Source: Pseudobdellovibrionaceae bacterium
Lineage (GTDB): Bacteria; Bdellovibrionota; Bdellovibrionia; Bdellovibrionales; Bdellovibrionaceae
Assembly (NCBI GenBank): GCA_016785955.1
Contig: JAEUWH010000024.1
Coordinates: 62,001 to 126,000 of the forward strand
DNA: 64,000 nucleotides
Reading direction: 5' to 3'
Shown here: in pieces, positions 45,165 through 54,670 of the stretch
How positions within the stretch are numbered: the first letter of the stretch is position 1
How the letters are laid out: each line of letters starts with the position of its first letter
The notes under the pieces: model-generated
Seen by the model: the letters and a program-made list of their open reading frames with translations, nothing else
What the model was told of the DNA's origin: nothing
Databases searched by the model: none
Position numbers and translations under genes: made by a program

Positions 45165-45851
45165 TTATTTCTTAGCTGGAGCCTTAGCATCTTTAGCTGG
45201 TGCTGCTGCTTTTGCACCCGCTGCCGGAGTAGCCGCAGGAGTTGCTGCCCCTGCAGGAGCTGCTGTTGCAGAATCAGTAGCTGCCGCCGCTTCTTCTTCG
45301 ATTGTTGTTACAACGGCTAATGTAAGATCCGCAGAAGAGATCATTTTTACACCAGCTGGTAATTTTAAATCAGAAACGTGAACAGACTCGCCTACACCTA
45401 AGTGAGATACGTCAACAACCAAGCTATCTGGGATATCGTTTGGAAGAACTTCGATTTCCACCTGACGATTCACGATACTTAATAGACCACCTTCAGAGAT
45501 ACCAGCCGCTTTACCTTCCGTGCGAATCTCAACTTGAACGCGTACGGCTTTAGTTAAGTCTAATGCGTAAAGATCCGCATGGACAGGGCGGCGAGACAAT
45601 GGGTGAATGTCGACTGATTTAAGTAGGACAACTTTACCATTGGCTTCTTTAATTGAACTTTTTAAAGTGAAAAGAGCATTATCAAATTTACGAGAGTTAA
45701 ATTTGATAACATCGTTTTCGTGTAATGAAATATTAACGTTGTTCATGGCGCCGTAAATAACGCCGGGAACTTTCATTTCTCTTCTTAGGGCGCGGCAGTG
45801 GTGTTTGCCATCTTGACGAGCTTCAACTGTCAGTTCGTGTCTTTGTTTCAT
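45165..45851 (-). CDS. rplY: Ribosomal protein bL25 (Ctc type)
   Basis: A 228-residue long-form bL25. The N-terminal 5S rRNA-binding domain starts KQRHELTVEARQDGKHHCRA, and the C-terminal Ctc beta domain follows (ISEGGLLSIVNRQVEIEVLP). A final Ala/Pro/Lys tail (about 190-228) is low complexity. ATG 45851 with AGAGGATGAT upstream is the natural start; an upstream in-frame ATG at 45866 would only add five residues. It leads the rplY-pth-ychF group. Confidence 0.94.
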   Translation of the reverse strand: MKQRHELTVEARQDGKHHCRALRREMKVPGVIYGAMNNVNISLHENDVIKFNSRKFDNALFTLKSSIKEANGKVVLLKSVDIHPLSRRPVHADLYALDLTKAVRVQVEIRTEGKAAGISEGGLLSIVNRQVEIEVLPNDIPDSLVVDVSHLGVGESVHVSDLKLPAGVKMISSADLTLAVVTTIEEEAAAATDSATAAPAGAATPAATPAAGAKAAAPAKDAKAPAKK

Positions 45852-45997
45852 ATCATCCTCTTTCAAGTACTTTTAAAAACAAGTTAAAAGTGGTTAGGAA
45901 CCTTTGATTGATTTCAAAGGGTTATATGTGAATGATGAGAAGTAATGCACGGGTTGGTAAAGATCAAGGAAAAACCTGAATATTCAATACGGAAATG

Positions 45998-46942
45998 CTA
46001 GTCGAATAGGCTACTGACAGAGTCGTTACCGTAAATACGCTTGATCGCTTCGGCCAATACCGGAGCCATGGAAATAACTTCAATTTTACCACTTGCCTTG
46101 GCCTCCTCGGTCAGAGGGATCGTGTCGGTAACGATTAATTTTTCGATAGAACTTTCTTTTAAACGTTTGATGGCAGGACCTGACAGAACGGGATGCGTAG
46201 CTAAGGCCAAAACTTTCTTTGCCCCATGTTTAAAAATTGCGTCCACCCCTTGAGTCAAGGTACCGGCGGTATCGACCATATCATCCACGATAATCGCGGT
46301 TTTATCTTTGACCTCACCGATGAGATGTAAGGCTTTGGCTTCATTGGGACTCGTTCTTCGTTTGTCGATGATTGCCATGGAAGAATCAATTCGTTTTGCA
46401 AATGCACGTGCTCGCTCGACACCACCCGCATCGGGGCTGACAACAACATAGTCTTCGCCAAAGCCATAGCGTTCACGAAATGTTCGAGCCAAAGTCGGGA
46501 TTGCAAATAAGTGATCAACTGGGACGTTAAAGAACCCTTGAATTTGAGCAGCATGTAGATCCAAGCACACAACGCGATCAGCGCCGGCCGTAGTTAATAA
46601 ATCCGCAACACATTTCGCAGAGATAGGAGCACGTGGTGCTACCTTACGATCTTGGCGTGCATATCCAAAATAAGGAATGACGGCTGTGATATGCTCGGCA
46701 GATGCCCGCTTAACGGCATCAAGCATAATAAAAAGTTCCATGTAGCTTTGATTTACCGGTGGACAAGTACTTTGGATAATAAAAACGTGTTGTCCGCGAA
46801 CACTTTCTTGAATTTCGACTTGGATTTCACCGTCGGCAAAAGAAGAAATTTTGGATTGTCCAAGCGGCACTCCGGCTTCTTGGGCGACTTTGCGAGCAAG
46901 ATCGTTATTCGAGTTGCCAGAGAAGATTTTCAAATTTTCCAT
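45998..46942 (-). CDS. prs: Ribose-phosphate pyrophosphokinase
   Basis: A 314-residue PRPP synthase from ATG 46942 (MENLKIFSGNSN), with GTGAGG upstream; an in-frame ATG at 46993 is not supported. The ATP loop is IPYFGYARQDRK, the catalytic flexible region is VVSPDAGGVERAR, and the PRPP motif is IIVDDMVDTAGT. It makes PRPP for purines, pyrimidines, histidine and tryptophan. It is encoded upstream of rplY on the same strand, a gene neighbourhood common in bacteria. Confidence 0.97.
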   Translation of the reverse strand: MENLKIFSGNSNNDLARKVAQEAGVPLGQSKISSFADGEIQVEIQESVRGQHVFIIQSTCPPVNQSYMELFIMLDAVKRASAEHITAVIPYFGYARQDRKVAPRAPISAKCVADLLTTAGADRVVCLDLHAAQIQGFFNVPVDHLFAIPTLARTFRERYGFGEDYVVVSPDAGGVERARAFAKRIDSSMAIIDKRRTSPNEAKALHLIGEVKDKTAIIVDDMVDTAGTLTQGVDAIFKHGAKKVLALATHPVLSGPAIKRLKESSIEKLIVTDTIPLTEEAKASGKIEVISMAPVLAEAIKRIYGNDSVSSLFD

Positions 46943-47068
46943 AGATGCCTCACGGGATAGAAAGGATATATCATTGGTGGAAAAATTTGACAAAATGATA
47001 ATCGTAAACGGAAAAATTTTTAGGTGTGCGCAACAAAACTGTAAACAATTTTTTCAGTCAACGAGAGC

Positions 47069-47665
47069 CTATTTTGTATTCAGTTTTTCTAGGAATTTTT
47101 TTAGAGCTAGAGTTCTATGTGAATGAGTCAATTTAAAGCCTGGTCCCAGTTCCGCTAAGGTCTGGCTTTGTCCATCGGGAATAAAAACAGAATCATAGCC
47201 AAAGCCATGTGTTCCTTGGGGCAGCTTGCCGATGGTTCCCCATAATTCCCCTTCAAAGATCCATTCTTGGTTATCGGGAGTCATAACAACCAGACAACAA
47301 AAAAAACGGGCTTTACGGCTGCCCACAGCACGAATAGTCATCATTTTAAGCAGTTTAGCCGTGTTTTCACTGTCGCTGGCGTGAGGGCCGGCATAGCGGG
47401 CCGAATGAACACCCGGAAGATTGCCTAGTCCAACGACTTCCAGACCAGTGTCGTCACCGAGCACCCAGTCCTTGTCTCGAACCGATTTTAATGATCGCGC
47501 TTTAATGCGGGCATTATCTAGATAGGTTTTGCCATCTTCGGGGCGTGGGGTAAAGGCTTTGAGCTCATTTTGGTGATGTAAAACAATCTCAGGGATCTGT
47601 GGTCCCAGAACCTGTTTGATTTCTTTCAGCTTGCCTTCATTGCCCGTCGCAATCCACATTTCCAT
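47069..47665 (-). CDS. rdgB: Non-canonical purine NTP pyrophosphatase
   Basis: A 198-residue RdgB/HAM1 protein that hydrolyses ITP, dITP and XTP to limit mutagenic incorporation. Motifs are ATGNEGKLKEIKQVL, WVLGDDTGLEVVGL, PGVHSARYAG and HGFGYDSVFIP, then SHRTLALKKF. AGGA lies 10 bases before ATG 47665; ATG 47659 is an alternative. It is 12 bases downstream of rph, an order found in many bacteria. Confidence 0.96.
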   Translation of the reverse strand: MEMWIATGNEGKLKEIKQVLGPQIPEIVLHHQNELKAFTPRPEDGKTYLDNARIKARSLKSVRDKDWVLGDDTGLEVVGLGNLPGVHSARYAGPHASDSENTAKLLKMMTIRAVGSRKARFFCCLVVMTPDNQEWIFEGELWGTIGKLPQGTHGFGYDSVFIPDGQSQTLAELGPGFKLTHSHRTLALKKFLEKLNTK

Positions 47666-47677
47666 ATGCTGTATTTC

Positions 47678-48433
47678 CTATAAATTTAAAATTCCACTTA
47701 AGACGCGCTTTTGTTCGTCGATCAATGTAAAGCAGCCTTGCTTTGCGATAGTCATCATCTCGGCTAATTGAGTTTCACTGAATGGCTCGCTTTCCGCAGT
47801 GCCTTGAATTTCAATGTATTCGCCTTTAGCATTGATTACGAAATTCATATCTGTATGAATTTTAGAGTCTTCATCATAATTCAGATCCAACAAAGGTGTC
47901 CCGTTATCTAAACCGACGCTGACGGCTGCAACGTAGCTTTTTAAAGGCAATGTTGAAATTTCTTTTTTGTTTTTCATTTTAGATAAAGCCAGCGCTAAAG
48001 CGACAAAACCACCAGTAATCGCTGCCGTCCGCGTTCCGCCGTCCGCATTGATCACATCGCAATCGATAATAATTTGTTTTTCATAAATCGCCTTCAAATC
48101 CACGCTGGCACGTAAAGATCGGCCAATTAATCGGGAAATTTCTTGAGTTCGGCCTCCCGTCATAGATTTTTCGCGTTTAATGCGCTGGTGAGTCGAGCGA
48201 GGTAGCATTCCATATTCGGCGGTTACCCAGCCAGAGCCACTGCCAATCAGCCAAGGTGCTGATTTGTTTTCTACCGAGGCGGTACAAAGAACGCGTGTTT
48301 TGCCAAACTCAATCATGGCCGAACCTTCCGCGTATTCAACCACATCGGTGGTAATTTTAACATTTCTTAATTGGTTATATTTACGACCGTCTTTACGAGT
48401 GATTTTTTCAAAATCTAATTTGGTAAGGTTCAT
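47678..48433 (-). CDS. rph: Ribonuclease PH
   Basis: A 251-residue phosphorolytic 3' exonuclease for tRNA trimming. Motifs are RKDGRKYNQLRNV, GWVTAEYGMLPRSTHQR, RSLRASVDLK and DCDVINADGGTRTAAITG with the phosphate-binding residues. Length fits. GGAG precedes ATG 48433. It lies between the murein amidase and rdgB genes. Confidence 0.97.
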   Translation of the reverse strand: MNLTKLDFEKITRKDGRKYNQLRNVKITTDVVEYAEGSAMIEFGKTRVLCTASVENKSAPWLIGSGSGWVTAEYGMLPRSTHQRIKREKSMTGGRTQEISRLIGRSLRASVDLKAIYEKQIIIDCDVINADGGTRTAAITGGFVALALALSKMKNKKEISTLPLKSYVAAVSVGLDNGTPLLDLNYDEDSKIHTDMNFVINAKGEYIEIQGTAESEPFSETQLAEMMTIAKQGCFTLIDEQKRVLSGILNL

Positions 48434-48451
48434 GAATTCTCCGAAAAGGCA

Positions 48452-49210
48452 CTATCTCGGAGTCGGTGTATTTTCGTCAAGTAAATTTGATGGAGGATAA
48501 ATGGCGCGCGTGTATCGTTTGATTGAGTCGGCAATTTTTAAAGCAAGATCATTTCGATACTCATCATTCATCAGTTTTTTATTGTCTTGAGGATGACTTA
48601 AAAAACCGACTTCGATTAAAACACTGGGCATCTGAGTCTGTGTCAGTACATAAAAAGGGGCCTGCTTGATATTGCCTGGTAAATCTTGCTGAAGGGAACG
48701 TGTCAGTTTTAAACTTTTTTGCGATTGAATGTTATGCTTTATGTCCTTCAGGATTTTCGCAATATCTTTAGCTTTAGACAGCTCGACGATGTCGTCTTTG
48801 TTGCGATCAGTCTCTGTCGTTGTGATGTCTCTGGCCGTGCGGGTTAAGGGGGCAAAGTGATTACTTCGACGATTGGGATTAAGAAAAAACTCCAGTCCGT
48901 AAGCTCGGCGATCACTGGAGGCATTCGCATGCAGGCTGACGAACAAGTCTCCACTTTGTTTTTTAGAAATTTGTACTCGTTGTTTCAAACTGATAAATTG
49001 ATCTTGTGATCGGGTTAAAAAGACATTGATTTTATCTTGTTCCAGTAGCTGTTTTATTTTTTCCCCCAGCAGGAGAACAATTTTAGCCTCTTGGGCCGAG
49101 CCATAGACCGCACCTTTATCATACCCACCATGACCAGGGTCGAGAATGACAGTCAAACCAAAAGCCGAGGGCAAAAGAAAATAGACGCTACAAAGCCAAG
49201 TCAAACGCAT
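48452..49210 (-). CDS. N-acetylmuramoyl-L-alanine amidase (Amidase_3)
   Basis: A 252-residue secreted zinc amidase that cuts peptide stems from peptidoglycan. The signal peptide is MRLTWLCSVYFLLPSAFG. Zinc ligands are His in DPGHGGYDKGA, Glu in SAQEAKIVLLL and His in VSLHANASSD; the catalytic Glu is in VLIEVGFLSHP. There is no AMIN domain or SPOR domain, so it is a minimal AmiC-like enzyme. It is first in the minus-strand run with rph and rdgB. Confidence 0.94.
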   Translation of the reverse strand: MRLTWLCSVYFLLPSAFGLTVILDPGHGGYDKGAVYGSAQEAKIVLLLGEKIKQLLEQDKINVFLTRSQDQFISLKQRVQISKKQSGDLFVSLHANASSDRRAYGLEFFLNPNRRSNHFAPLTRTARDITTTETDRNKDDIVELSKAKDIAKILKDIKHNIQSQKSLKLTRSLQQDLPGNIKQAPFYVLTQTQMPSVLIEVGFLSHPQDNKKLMNDEYRNDLALKIADSIKRYTRAIYPPSNLLDENTPTPR

Positions 49211-49519
49211 CTCTCTATTTTCAATTATTTTAATTTTTTTGAGAAGTCCATAAAGGAGAGAAAAGGTTGACGACCAGGTTTGGGGGGGGGGACCTGGCCG
49301 TCATGGGGGGTTGCTTTTAGGTAATGCAACGGCAGGGCCAAGGCTCTTATCATTGATTTCGACTCTAAAAGAGGACTAGGTTACATTTAGAGAGAATTGG
49401 GGTGTCTAAAAGTTTGATAGGGACGCCAATTGTCGGTCTTCAGAGTCTTTTCGCTTTTATACTCAGCTTTTATACTCAGGGCTAAAGTCTGGCGTAAAGG
49501 TGCCGATAAGTTAAACATT
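49211..49519. other. Intergenic space with G10 hairpin
   Basis: 309 bases lie between the amidase (-) and GLUG-lipoprotein (+) genes. At 49270-49303, GACGACCAGGT and ACCTGGCCGTC pair with one mismatch across a loop containing a run of ten G (49282-49291 or so); a second run of six G follows at about 49305. No gene is seen. The long G run is prone to slippage. It may be a promoter-proximal switch or simply an unstable sequence. Confidence 0.5.
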
Positions 49520-49903
49520 ATGAATGCAATTAGGAAAATCCAAGTTTTGTCTCAGTTGCTAGTGATCTTGGTGGCTTTAACAGGGTGTACGTTTCATCTG
49601 GGGATTAGTGATTTAAATTCCAAGGCAGGTTTGGCCAGTGTAAGTGTTCCCAGCTTTGAAAACTCACTAATTAAAGTTATTCCGGCGGTGTCTTCGATTC
49701 CCATAGATGGGGAAGTTAAAGTTCAGTATTGTATTCGGGATAGCGTTGGAAATCTTATTGAGAAAAGTGATTACTCTGTTGTTTTTGAATTAAAGGCCGG
49801 GGCCACGGGTGGGTCTTTTTCCCCAACAACATATAATCAGGTGGATAAGTGTTATGAGTCCACATTTAAGGGTGAATCTGTCGGGTCTCGGGTCGACTTC
49901 TGA
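49520..49903 (+). pseudogene. 5' piece of a frameshifted GLUG-repeat lipoprotein
   Basis: From ATG 49520 the product starts MNAIRKIQVLSQLLVILVAL and has a lipobox (ALTGC). An Ig-like stretch follows (KVQYCIRDSVGNL; VVFELKAG) and the frame stops at 49901-49903. Beyond this point the +1 frame reads GSTSEIVVRVDSNSV, which fits the same domain, and then the reading moves to the frame of the long piece at 49949. Two shifts within about 70 bases are needed to join them. Either the gene is broken or the sequence contains indel errors. Confidence 0.7.
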
Positions 49904-49948
49904 AATTGTTGTACGGGTAGACAGTAACTCGGTCCTGCTCAAATCGCG

Positions 49949-51289
49949 GTGCTTACTCCACAATTAGCATTTTCTGGACGTTCCTTACCATCGGCGAGCG
50001 TAGATGATCGCATTCTTACGAACCTATCAGGAGCTTTCTCTTTGACGGGAATTTGTGAAGCTCTTTTGGGAGACGTTAGCATCAAGAGCAGCGCCCTCAG
50101 ACCACTCCAATTATACACGACTCCATGTTCGGCAGAGGGGACGTTTTCGCTGACGATTAATACGGATGGTGTAACGGCACCTTATTTTGCAGTCGGAGAC
50201 CCCTTGATTCAAATTAAGCAAGGAAGTCATTCTCCTGTGATGACTCGTATTATGTACATTTCCTCTTATCCACTGGTTAAAATATACAACGCGGCTGATT
50301 TACAAAATATGACGGTCGGGAACTATGCTGCCTCAAAGGCTTATGTACTAATGAATGATATTGATTTATCAGCTGTGAATTACACTCCGGTTGGAAGTGG
50401 TGCGATGAATTTTTGGCGTGGATTATTTTTTGGTGAAGGCCATACGATTTCGCATTTGTGGATCAACTCTGGCGGTCAAGATTACAAAGGACTATTTGGA
50501 TCCGCCAAAGATGGGTTTATTCAAGATCTTCATTTAGAAAATGCAACGGTGGTCGGTTATCTGTACGTTGGTGCTTTGGTTGGTCGTGCGGTGGGTGTCA
50601 CGATGTCACGGGTGTCAGTGACAGGAAGTGTTTCAGGGTTTGGTGTTGCCGGTATGATTGCAGGTTATAGTATGGACTCTGATATTAAATACTCTTGGGC
50701 ATCAGGAGTTGCGACAAGTCTGGGGTCAGAGGTGATTGGAGGATTGATTGGTCATAGTGAGGGCGGAGATATAGTGAATAGCTGGTCTGATGTAAATGTG
50801 ATTTCTAGCGCCAATGTTGTGGGTGGATTAATTGGTTCTATGGATGAAGGTTCTACAGATGCCGTATTAGAAAATTCATTTTCTATGGGAAGTATTACTG
50901 GGCTGGAGGGCGCTGGGGGGTTGGTCGGTTCTATCTGGGAATATAATCTTAACTCGAACACGCCTATTCTGAAGAATTCATTTACTTTGGCTAATATCGT
51001 TGTCAGTAATTCTAACCCGACAGGTTATGCTTCGGGATCGGCTATTGGCCATGCGGGCAGTCTGCTGGTTTCGCCTTACGTGGCAGATCCTGGTATTCAA
51101 ATTTCCGGACTGTATCATTTGAGTGGTGCGACATGCACATACTGTAATCCTGCCGCCGTCGCTCATTCCAGCGCTGCCAATTTATCCACGATTTTAAATT
51201 GGTCCAAGGCCACTTGGGACTACACTTGGACGTGGAAAACACACAGTTCTGGTGCTCGACCCGATTTGCTAGTAAATCCTAAGAACTAG
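49949..51289 (+). pseudogene. 3' piece of the GLUG-repeat lipoprotein
   Basis: A 446-codon open frame, starting at a GTG that is not preceded by a ribosome site. It lacks a signal peptide, consistent with being the rest of the lipoprotein at 49520. It contains GLUG-type repeats: YKGLFGSAKDGFIQDLHLEN, YVGALVGRAVG, GGLIGHSEGGDIVNSW, GGLIGSMDEG and GGLVGSIWEYN. GLUG proteins are surface-exposed beta-helix-like proteins. If expression were restored by a compensating shift, the product would be about 590 residues. Confidence 0.7.
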
Positions 51290-51301
51290 TGACTAGCCTC
51301 T

Positions 51302-52615
51302 CTAAACGGCTAGACAGAAAGATTTCTGAACTTTGGCCAAAAACTGATCGCTGAAAATATTGAATAACTGGCTGGGATCAAGTTTGCTTGTGCCGGAATG
51401 ATGATGGTCCAATCCTTCCACGCAATAGTCTCTAATGGCTAGCTCGCTTAATTGAATGAGCATGGATTCCTGCGGAATCATGGCTGGATTTGGTTTATAG
51501 GGAAATCCTTTTCTGTCCGCACGTTCGTGTGTGCCCAAGATAATCTTTATTATCATTTCGGGAATTTCGATTTTTCTAGCAAGGACAGCGACTAAACTCA
51601 TGGTTGGATGCTTTTGATACTCGTCGTTTTCGAAGTGAGAGAGATAACTAGAATCGATTCCGTAGTGGATTTTTTTTGCTAAGTCGGGGGCCAGGAACAG
51701 CATGCCTAAATCAGCCAGCAGCGCGGCTAATAAAGTATCTGTCGGGTTTCCGATATTGCTTTTAATACTTAATAGGGCTGCATAGGAGGCGACCATTGGG
51801 CTTTTTTCCATCGAACCGTAGTATCCCGCTGGAACGTAATTAAAAACAGGCCACACATTATTTACTCGCTTCAAGGATTCCACAAGATTATTTGCGCCCC
51901 CTATGCAATTGTTCAGTAACTCGTCTCCTTTTTTAAATGACATGCTTTCACCATGGTCCGCAAAGTACAGCATTAGATCAAAATAGCTCGTAATAAGAGA
52001 TTGATAATGAGAGCGGCAAATTTCCATAGGTGAGCTATTTGATCTGTCCGAATAATTTTGAAATATGTCGAGGTCCTTTCTTAGAATATAGACATCTTTG
52101 ATTTTCTTCAGTCTTTCTATTTTAAATTCTGTGATTGTCTCGTTAGGCCATACAAGAGGCAAAAATTGTTGGTTGATTGGCATCAAATGATAGACGAAGC
52201 AATTAATAGATGTGCCAACTTTTAAATCTGTCGATTTGATAGCGACATGAGACGATCTGACTTTTTGAAAAGCAACAAATTCAAGTTTGCAGGATGATAA
52301 AATATCCGAGTCTAACAGGATGCAGTCGGCACCGGATTCTTTCAGTTTTTGCGGCTGAGCGTAGGCAAGATTGGGGGAAATAGAGATAACTAAAAATGAT
52401 TCTGGTGCCAGGGTTTTTAAATTTCGAATATCGTGCAGGAGATTTAGTTCAGTTTGATAGTTTTCCGTGGTTAGAAGAATTAGATCTGAAAATTGATTAA
52501 TCAAGCGGCTTTCATTGATCTGCGCTTGTGAGTAACGAAATTCTTTGCAGATATCACGGGTACGATGAGCTATTTTTTCGTTCGTACTTATAAGTAAGAA
52601 ATTGATTTTTTTCAT
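51302..52615 (-). CDS. Degenerate HD-GYP-like protein with receiver-like N-domain
   Basis: A 437-residue cytoplasmic protein. The first 120 residues look like a response-regulator fold (INFLLISTNEKIAHRTRDIC; LLDSDI) without clear phosphorylation residues. Residues about 290-420 match an HD-GYP domain, but the HD pair is replaced (LLADLGMLFLAPDL where HDIGK is expected) and GYP reads GFP (THERADRKGFPYK). HP in QKHPTMS is kept. Loss of the metal His-Asp suggests no c-di-GMP phosphodiesterase activity, so it may bind ligand or partner proteins. The space 52616-52878 downstream of the yjdM gene holds no gene. Confidence 0.78.
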   Translation of the reverse strand: MKKINFLLISTNEKIAHRTRDICKEFRYSQAQINESRLINQFSDLILLTTENYQTELNLLHDIRNLKTLAPESFLVISISPNLAYAQPQKLKESGADCILLDSDILSSCKLEFVAFQKVRSSHVAIKSTDLKVGTSINCFVYHLMPINQQFLPLVWPNETITEFKIERLKKIKDVYILRKDLDIFQNYSDRSNSSPMEICRSHYQSLITSYFDLMLYFADHGESMSFKKGDELLNNCIGGANNLVESLKRVNNVWPVFNYVPAGYYGSMEKSPMVASYAALLSIKSNIGNPTDTLLAALLADLGMLFLAPDLAKKIHYGIDSSYLSHFENDEYQKHPTMSLVAVLARKIEIPEMIIKIILGTHERADRKGFPYKPNPAMIPQESMLIQLSELAIRDYCVEGLDHHHSGTSKLDPSQLFNIFSDQFLAKVQKSFCLAV

Positions 52616-52878
52616 AAGACCCTATTTTGTTACTGAGTCATTCGTCGTTTTCAGTTTCAGAATAAATAGTAAAGGTCCTGTTTTCTATTCAAGATACCTT
52701 AATCTTGTTTCGGTGTTTGATTTTACGCAGTTAAATCCCAGAGATAGCGTTGCTGTGTTTGGGTTAAGATTTCTTGAGGCTGGAAATTTCGGTTCCATAT
52801 TGGGAACGGAAAAGAAATAATGAGGGACAGGCTAGCCAAGGATGGCAGTCGTCTTTGGGCCCATGGAAGGGCCAGGGG

Positions 52879-53238
52879 CTATGCCTTTCTTACGAATTCA
52901 GATTTTAAATTGATTGAACCAATCCCATCAATTTTGCAGGCAATATCATGACCATCTGATGCATCGACCAGGCGAATATTTTTCACTTTAGTGCCTACCT
53001 TAACTACAGATGATGAGCCTTTAATTTTAAGCTCTTTAATGACTGTCACAGCATCGCCATCATGAAGTATGTTCCCATTGGCATCCCGAATAACAGAGTC
53101 TTCTTCTGCAGAGGCAAGGCCGTCGACAGATTCTGCTTCAGGGAGCCATTCGTGCGAGCATTGTGGGCAGACCCAAAGGACCCCATCGTTGTAGATGTCT
53201 TTATTTTGGCATTTAGGACAATTTTCTGGATCATTCAT
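52879..53238 (-). CDS. yjdM: YjdM/PhnA family zinc-ribbon protein
   Basis: A 119-residue protein with an N-terminal zinc ribbon (CPKCQNKD ... WVCPQCSHEW) and a C-terminal beta domain (DGDAVTVIKELKIKGSS, KVGTKVKNIRLVD) typical of PhnA/YjdM. Despite the name phosphonate-utilisation protein, its role is not established. It is single-gene. Two perfect 12-bp tandem copies of ATCTCAGTTTAA lie upstream at 53321-53344. Confidence 0.93.
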   Translation of the reverse strand: MNDPENCPKCQNKDIYNDGVLWVCPQCSHEWLPEAESVDGLASAEEDSVIRDANGNILHDGDAVTVIKELKIKGSSSVVKVGTKVKNIRLVDASDGHDIACKIDGIGSINLKSEFVRKA

Positions 53239-53320
53239 ATGATTCTAATTTGCTTGGAACTACTTGCTGCCGTCAACCTTCTTGGCCTACAAGGGAACCT
53301 TTTTGTCATTTTGTTTAAAA

Positions 53321-53344
53321 ATCTCAGTTTAAATCTCAGTTTAA
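53321..53344. repeat. Two tandem 12-bp repeats
   Basis: ATCTCAGTTTAA occurs twice without a gap, followed by a partial third start (TTCTCTAA). It lies between the convergent or tandem ends of the yjdM and PHB-depolymerase region on the minus strand. It could be a small protein-binding site or a slippage product. Confidence 0.7.
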
Positions 53345-53362
53345 TTCTCTAAAGATCCGTTC

Positions 53363-54376
53363 TTAATATTTGCCAAGGATGCGGTAGACCATTTTTTGAA
53401 TGGCAATAATTTGTGGACCATTTTTATTTACGTAGTCAGATCCTGTATAACCGAACCAGTCCCAGCAACCATAAGGGTTTGAGAAGACAGAGTTTGCCGC
53501 CTGAGGATACAGAACAATAATATTATTTATCTCTGCCCACTCGTTAAGTCCAGTATTTGAAACGTATTGATCGTTCAAATAATTAGGACCCATTTGGCAG
53601 CCATGGAAATTTACGTGTAGATGACAAGCGCCACCACGAGGAGCGGCTTGGCAGGACTTGGGGATATAGATGAAACCAGTTGGGAACAACGATGAAGTGC
53701 GTGTCTGAAATTCGTTTTGATCAAATGTAAACATTTGGCGTTTCATATCGGGAACTGTGGACTTTGGAGAATTCAACTTGCCATAAAAAAATGTCAATAT
53801 ATCGCCCGCTAAATCGTAGTTACAATTAGTAATCCAAGGTGACGTTTGAGTGCCACAACGTGTGCCATAACGATTTGTGATCCAGCTGTGTCCCGAGGGC
53901 ACATCACTTTTGTATTTGATGTTAGCTTTAGGAGTCAGTTTTGAGTAAAATTCGTAAAGCTTGTCGCTATTGCCGGGGTGAACGATCGTATCGTTTTTAG
54001 CGGCAAAGATGAAAACGCGAGATCTTTTGATATTTTCCAATTTCTCAATTTTGTTTGCGGCCTCATCGGATTTTGCTTTTCCTAGGAATGTGTCAACATT
54101 GAGCACGCTAGGGCTTCTCATGCAGTTCATTTGAGCTGTCATTGCATTGCCTTGAGCACACCAGTATACTCCACCGGCTACGGACGCGGCTCCTTTAAAG
54201 ACGGATGACAGGGCGACGTGCATCTGCACGGCCATGAAACCACCTGCTGATACACCTGAAACTGTGATTGTATTGGGATTGACGTTAAGCGGAACCAATT
54301 TTGTTAATCGTGTTTGTGCATTTAGGGGGCCTACACAGAGAAATATAAATATCAGCCCCAGTGTTTTTATTGTCAC
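53363..54376 (-). CDS. Secreted PHB-depolymerase-like alpha/beta hydrolase
   Basis: A 337-residue protein starting at GTG 54376 with AAGGGGGG upstream. The signal peptide is MTIKTLGLIFIFLCVGPLNA. The nucleophile is in VSGVSAGGFMAV (GxSxG), and HVNFHGCQMGPNYL and WDWFGYTG match secreted PHB depolymerases (esterase family 1). Cys residues suggest disulfides. It probably degrades extracellular or prey-derived poly-3-hydroxybutyrate oligomers or another ester. No substrate-binding C-terminal domain is seen, so it may act on oligomers or intracellular-type granules released from other cells. Confidence 0.85.
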   Translation of the reverse strand: MTIKTLGLIFIFLCVGPLNAQTRLTKLVPLNVNPNTITVSGVSAGGFMAVQMHVALSSVFKGAASVAGGVYWCAQGNAMTAQMNCMRSPSVLNVDTFLGKAKSDEAANKIEKLENIKRSRVFIFAAKNDTIVHPGNSDKLYEFYSKLTPKANIKYKSDVPSGHSWITNRYGTRCGTQTSPWITNCNYDLAGDILTFFYGKLNSPKSTVPDMKRQMFTFDQNEFQTRTSSLFPTGFIYIPKSCQAAPRGGACHLHVNFHGCQMGPNYLNDQYVSNTGLNEWAEINNIIVLYPQAANSVFSNPYGCWDWFGYTGSDYVNKNGPQIIAIQKMVYRILGKY

Positions 54377-54670
54377 AAACCCCCCTTGTTGTAGAGTAGT
54401 GTATTTAGTCGATGTGTTCGTAAGTACAGGGCATTTACTCTAAAAGCAATGAGTTTTTAAAATGCGGAAGGGGAGTGTTTTCTAGGATTTAAATAGAGTT
54501 TTTAATCTATACTGAGGGTAGATAAAGTGACGACGTTTATCTTTGGTTTGAGTCACGGAAATAAAATCTAAAATCAAGATTTTGACAAAGTTTTGACAAA
54601 CAGGAGTCGTTATCTTAAGACCAGGCCCCATCCAAAATGGGGATAAACTTAATTATATAGGAGTGGAAAA

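Noticed and set aside
52602-52820. 72-codon plus-strand open frame upstream of the HD-GYP-like gene
   Set aside because: No ribosome site or recognisable motif, and it begins inside the divergent gene's first codons.
54582-54621. Two TTGACA boxes upstream of the DUF481 gene as a sigma-70 promoter
   Set aside because: No convincing -10 element at 16-18 bases from either box, so not listed as a promoter.
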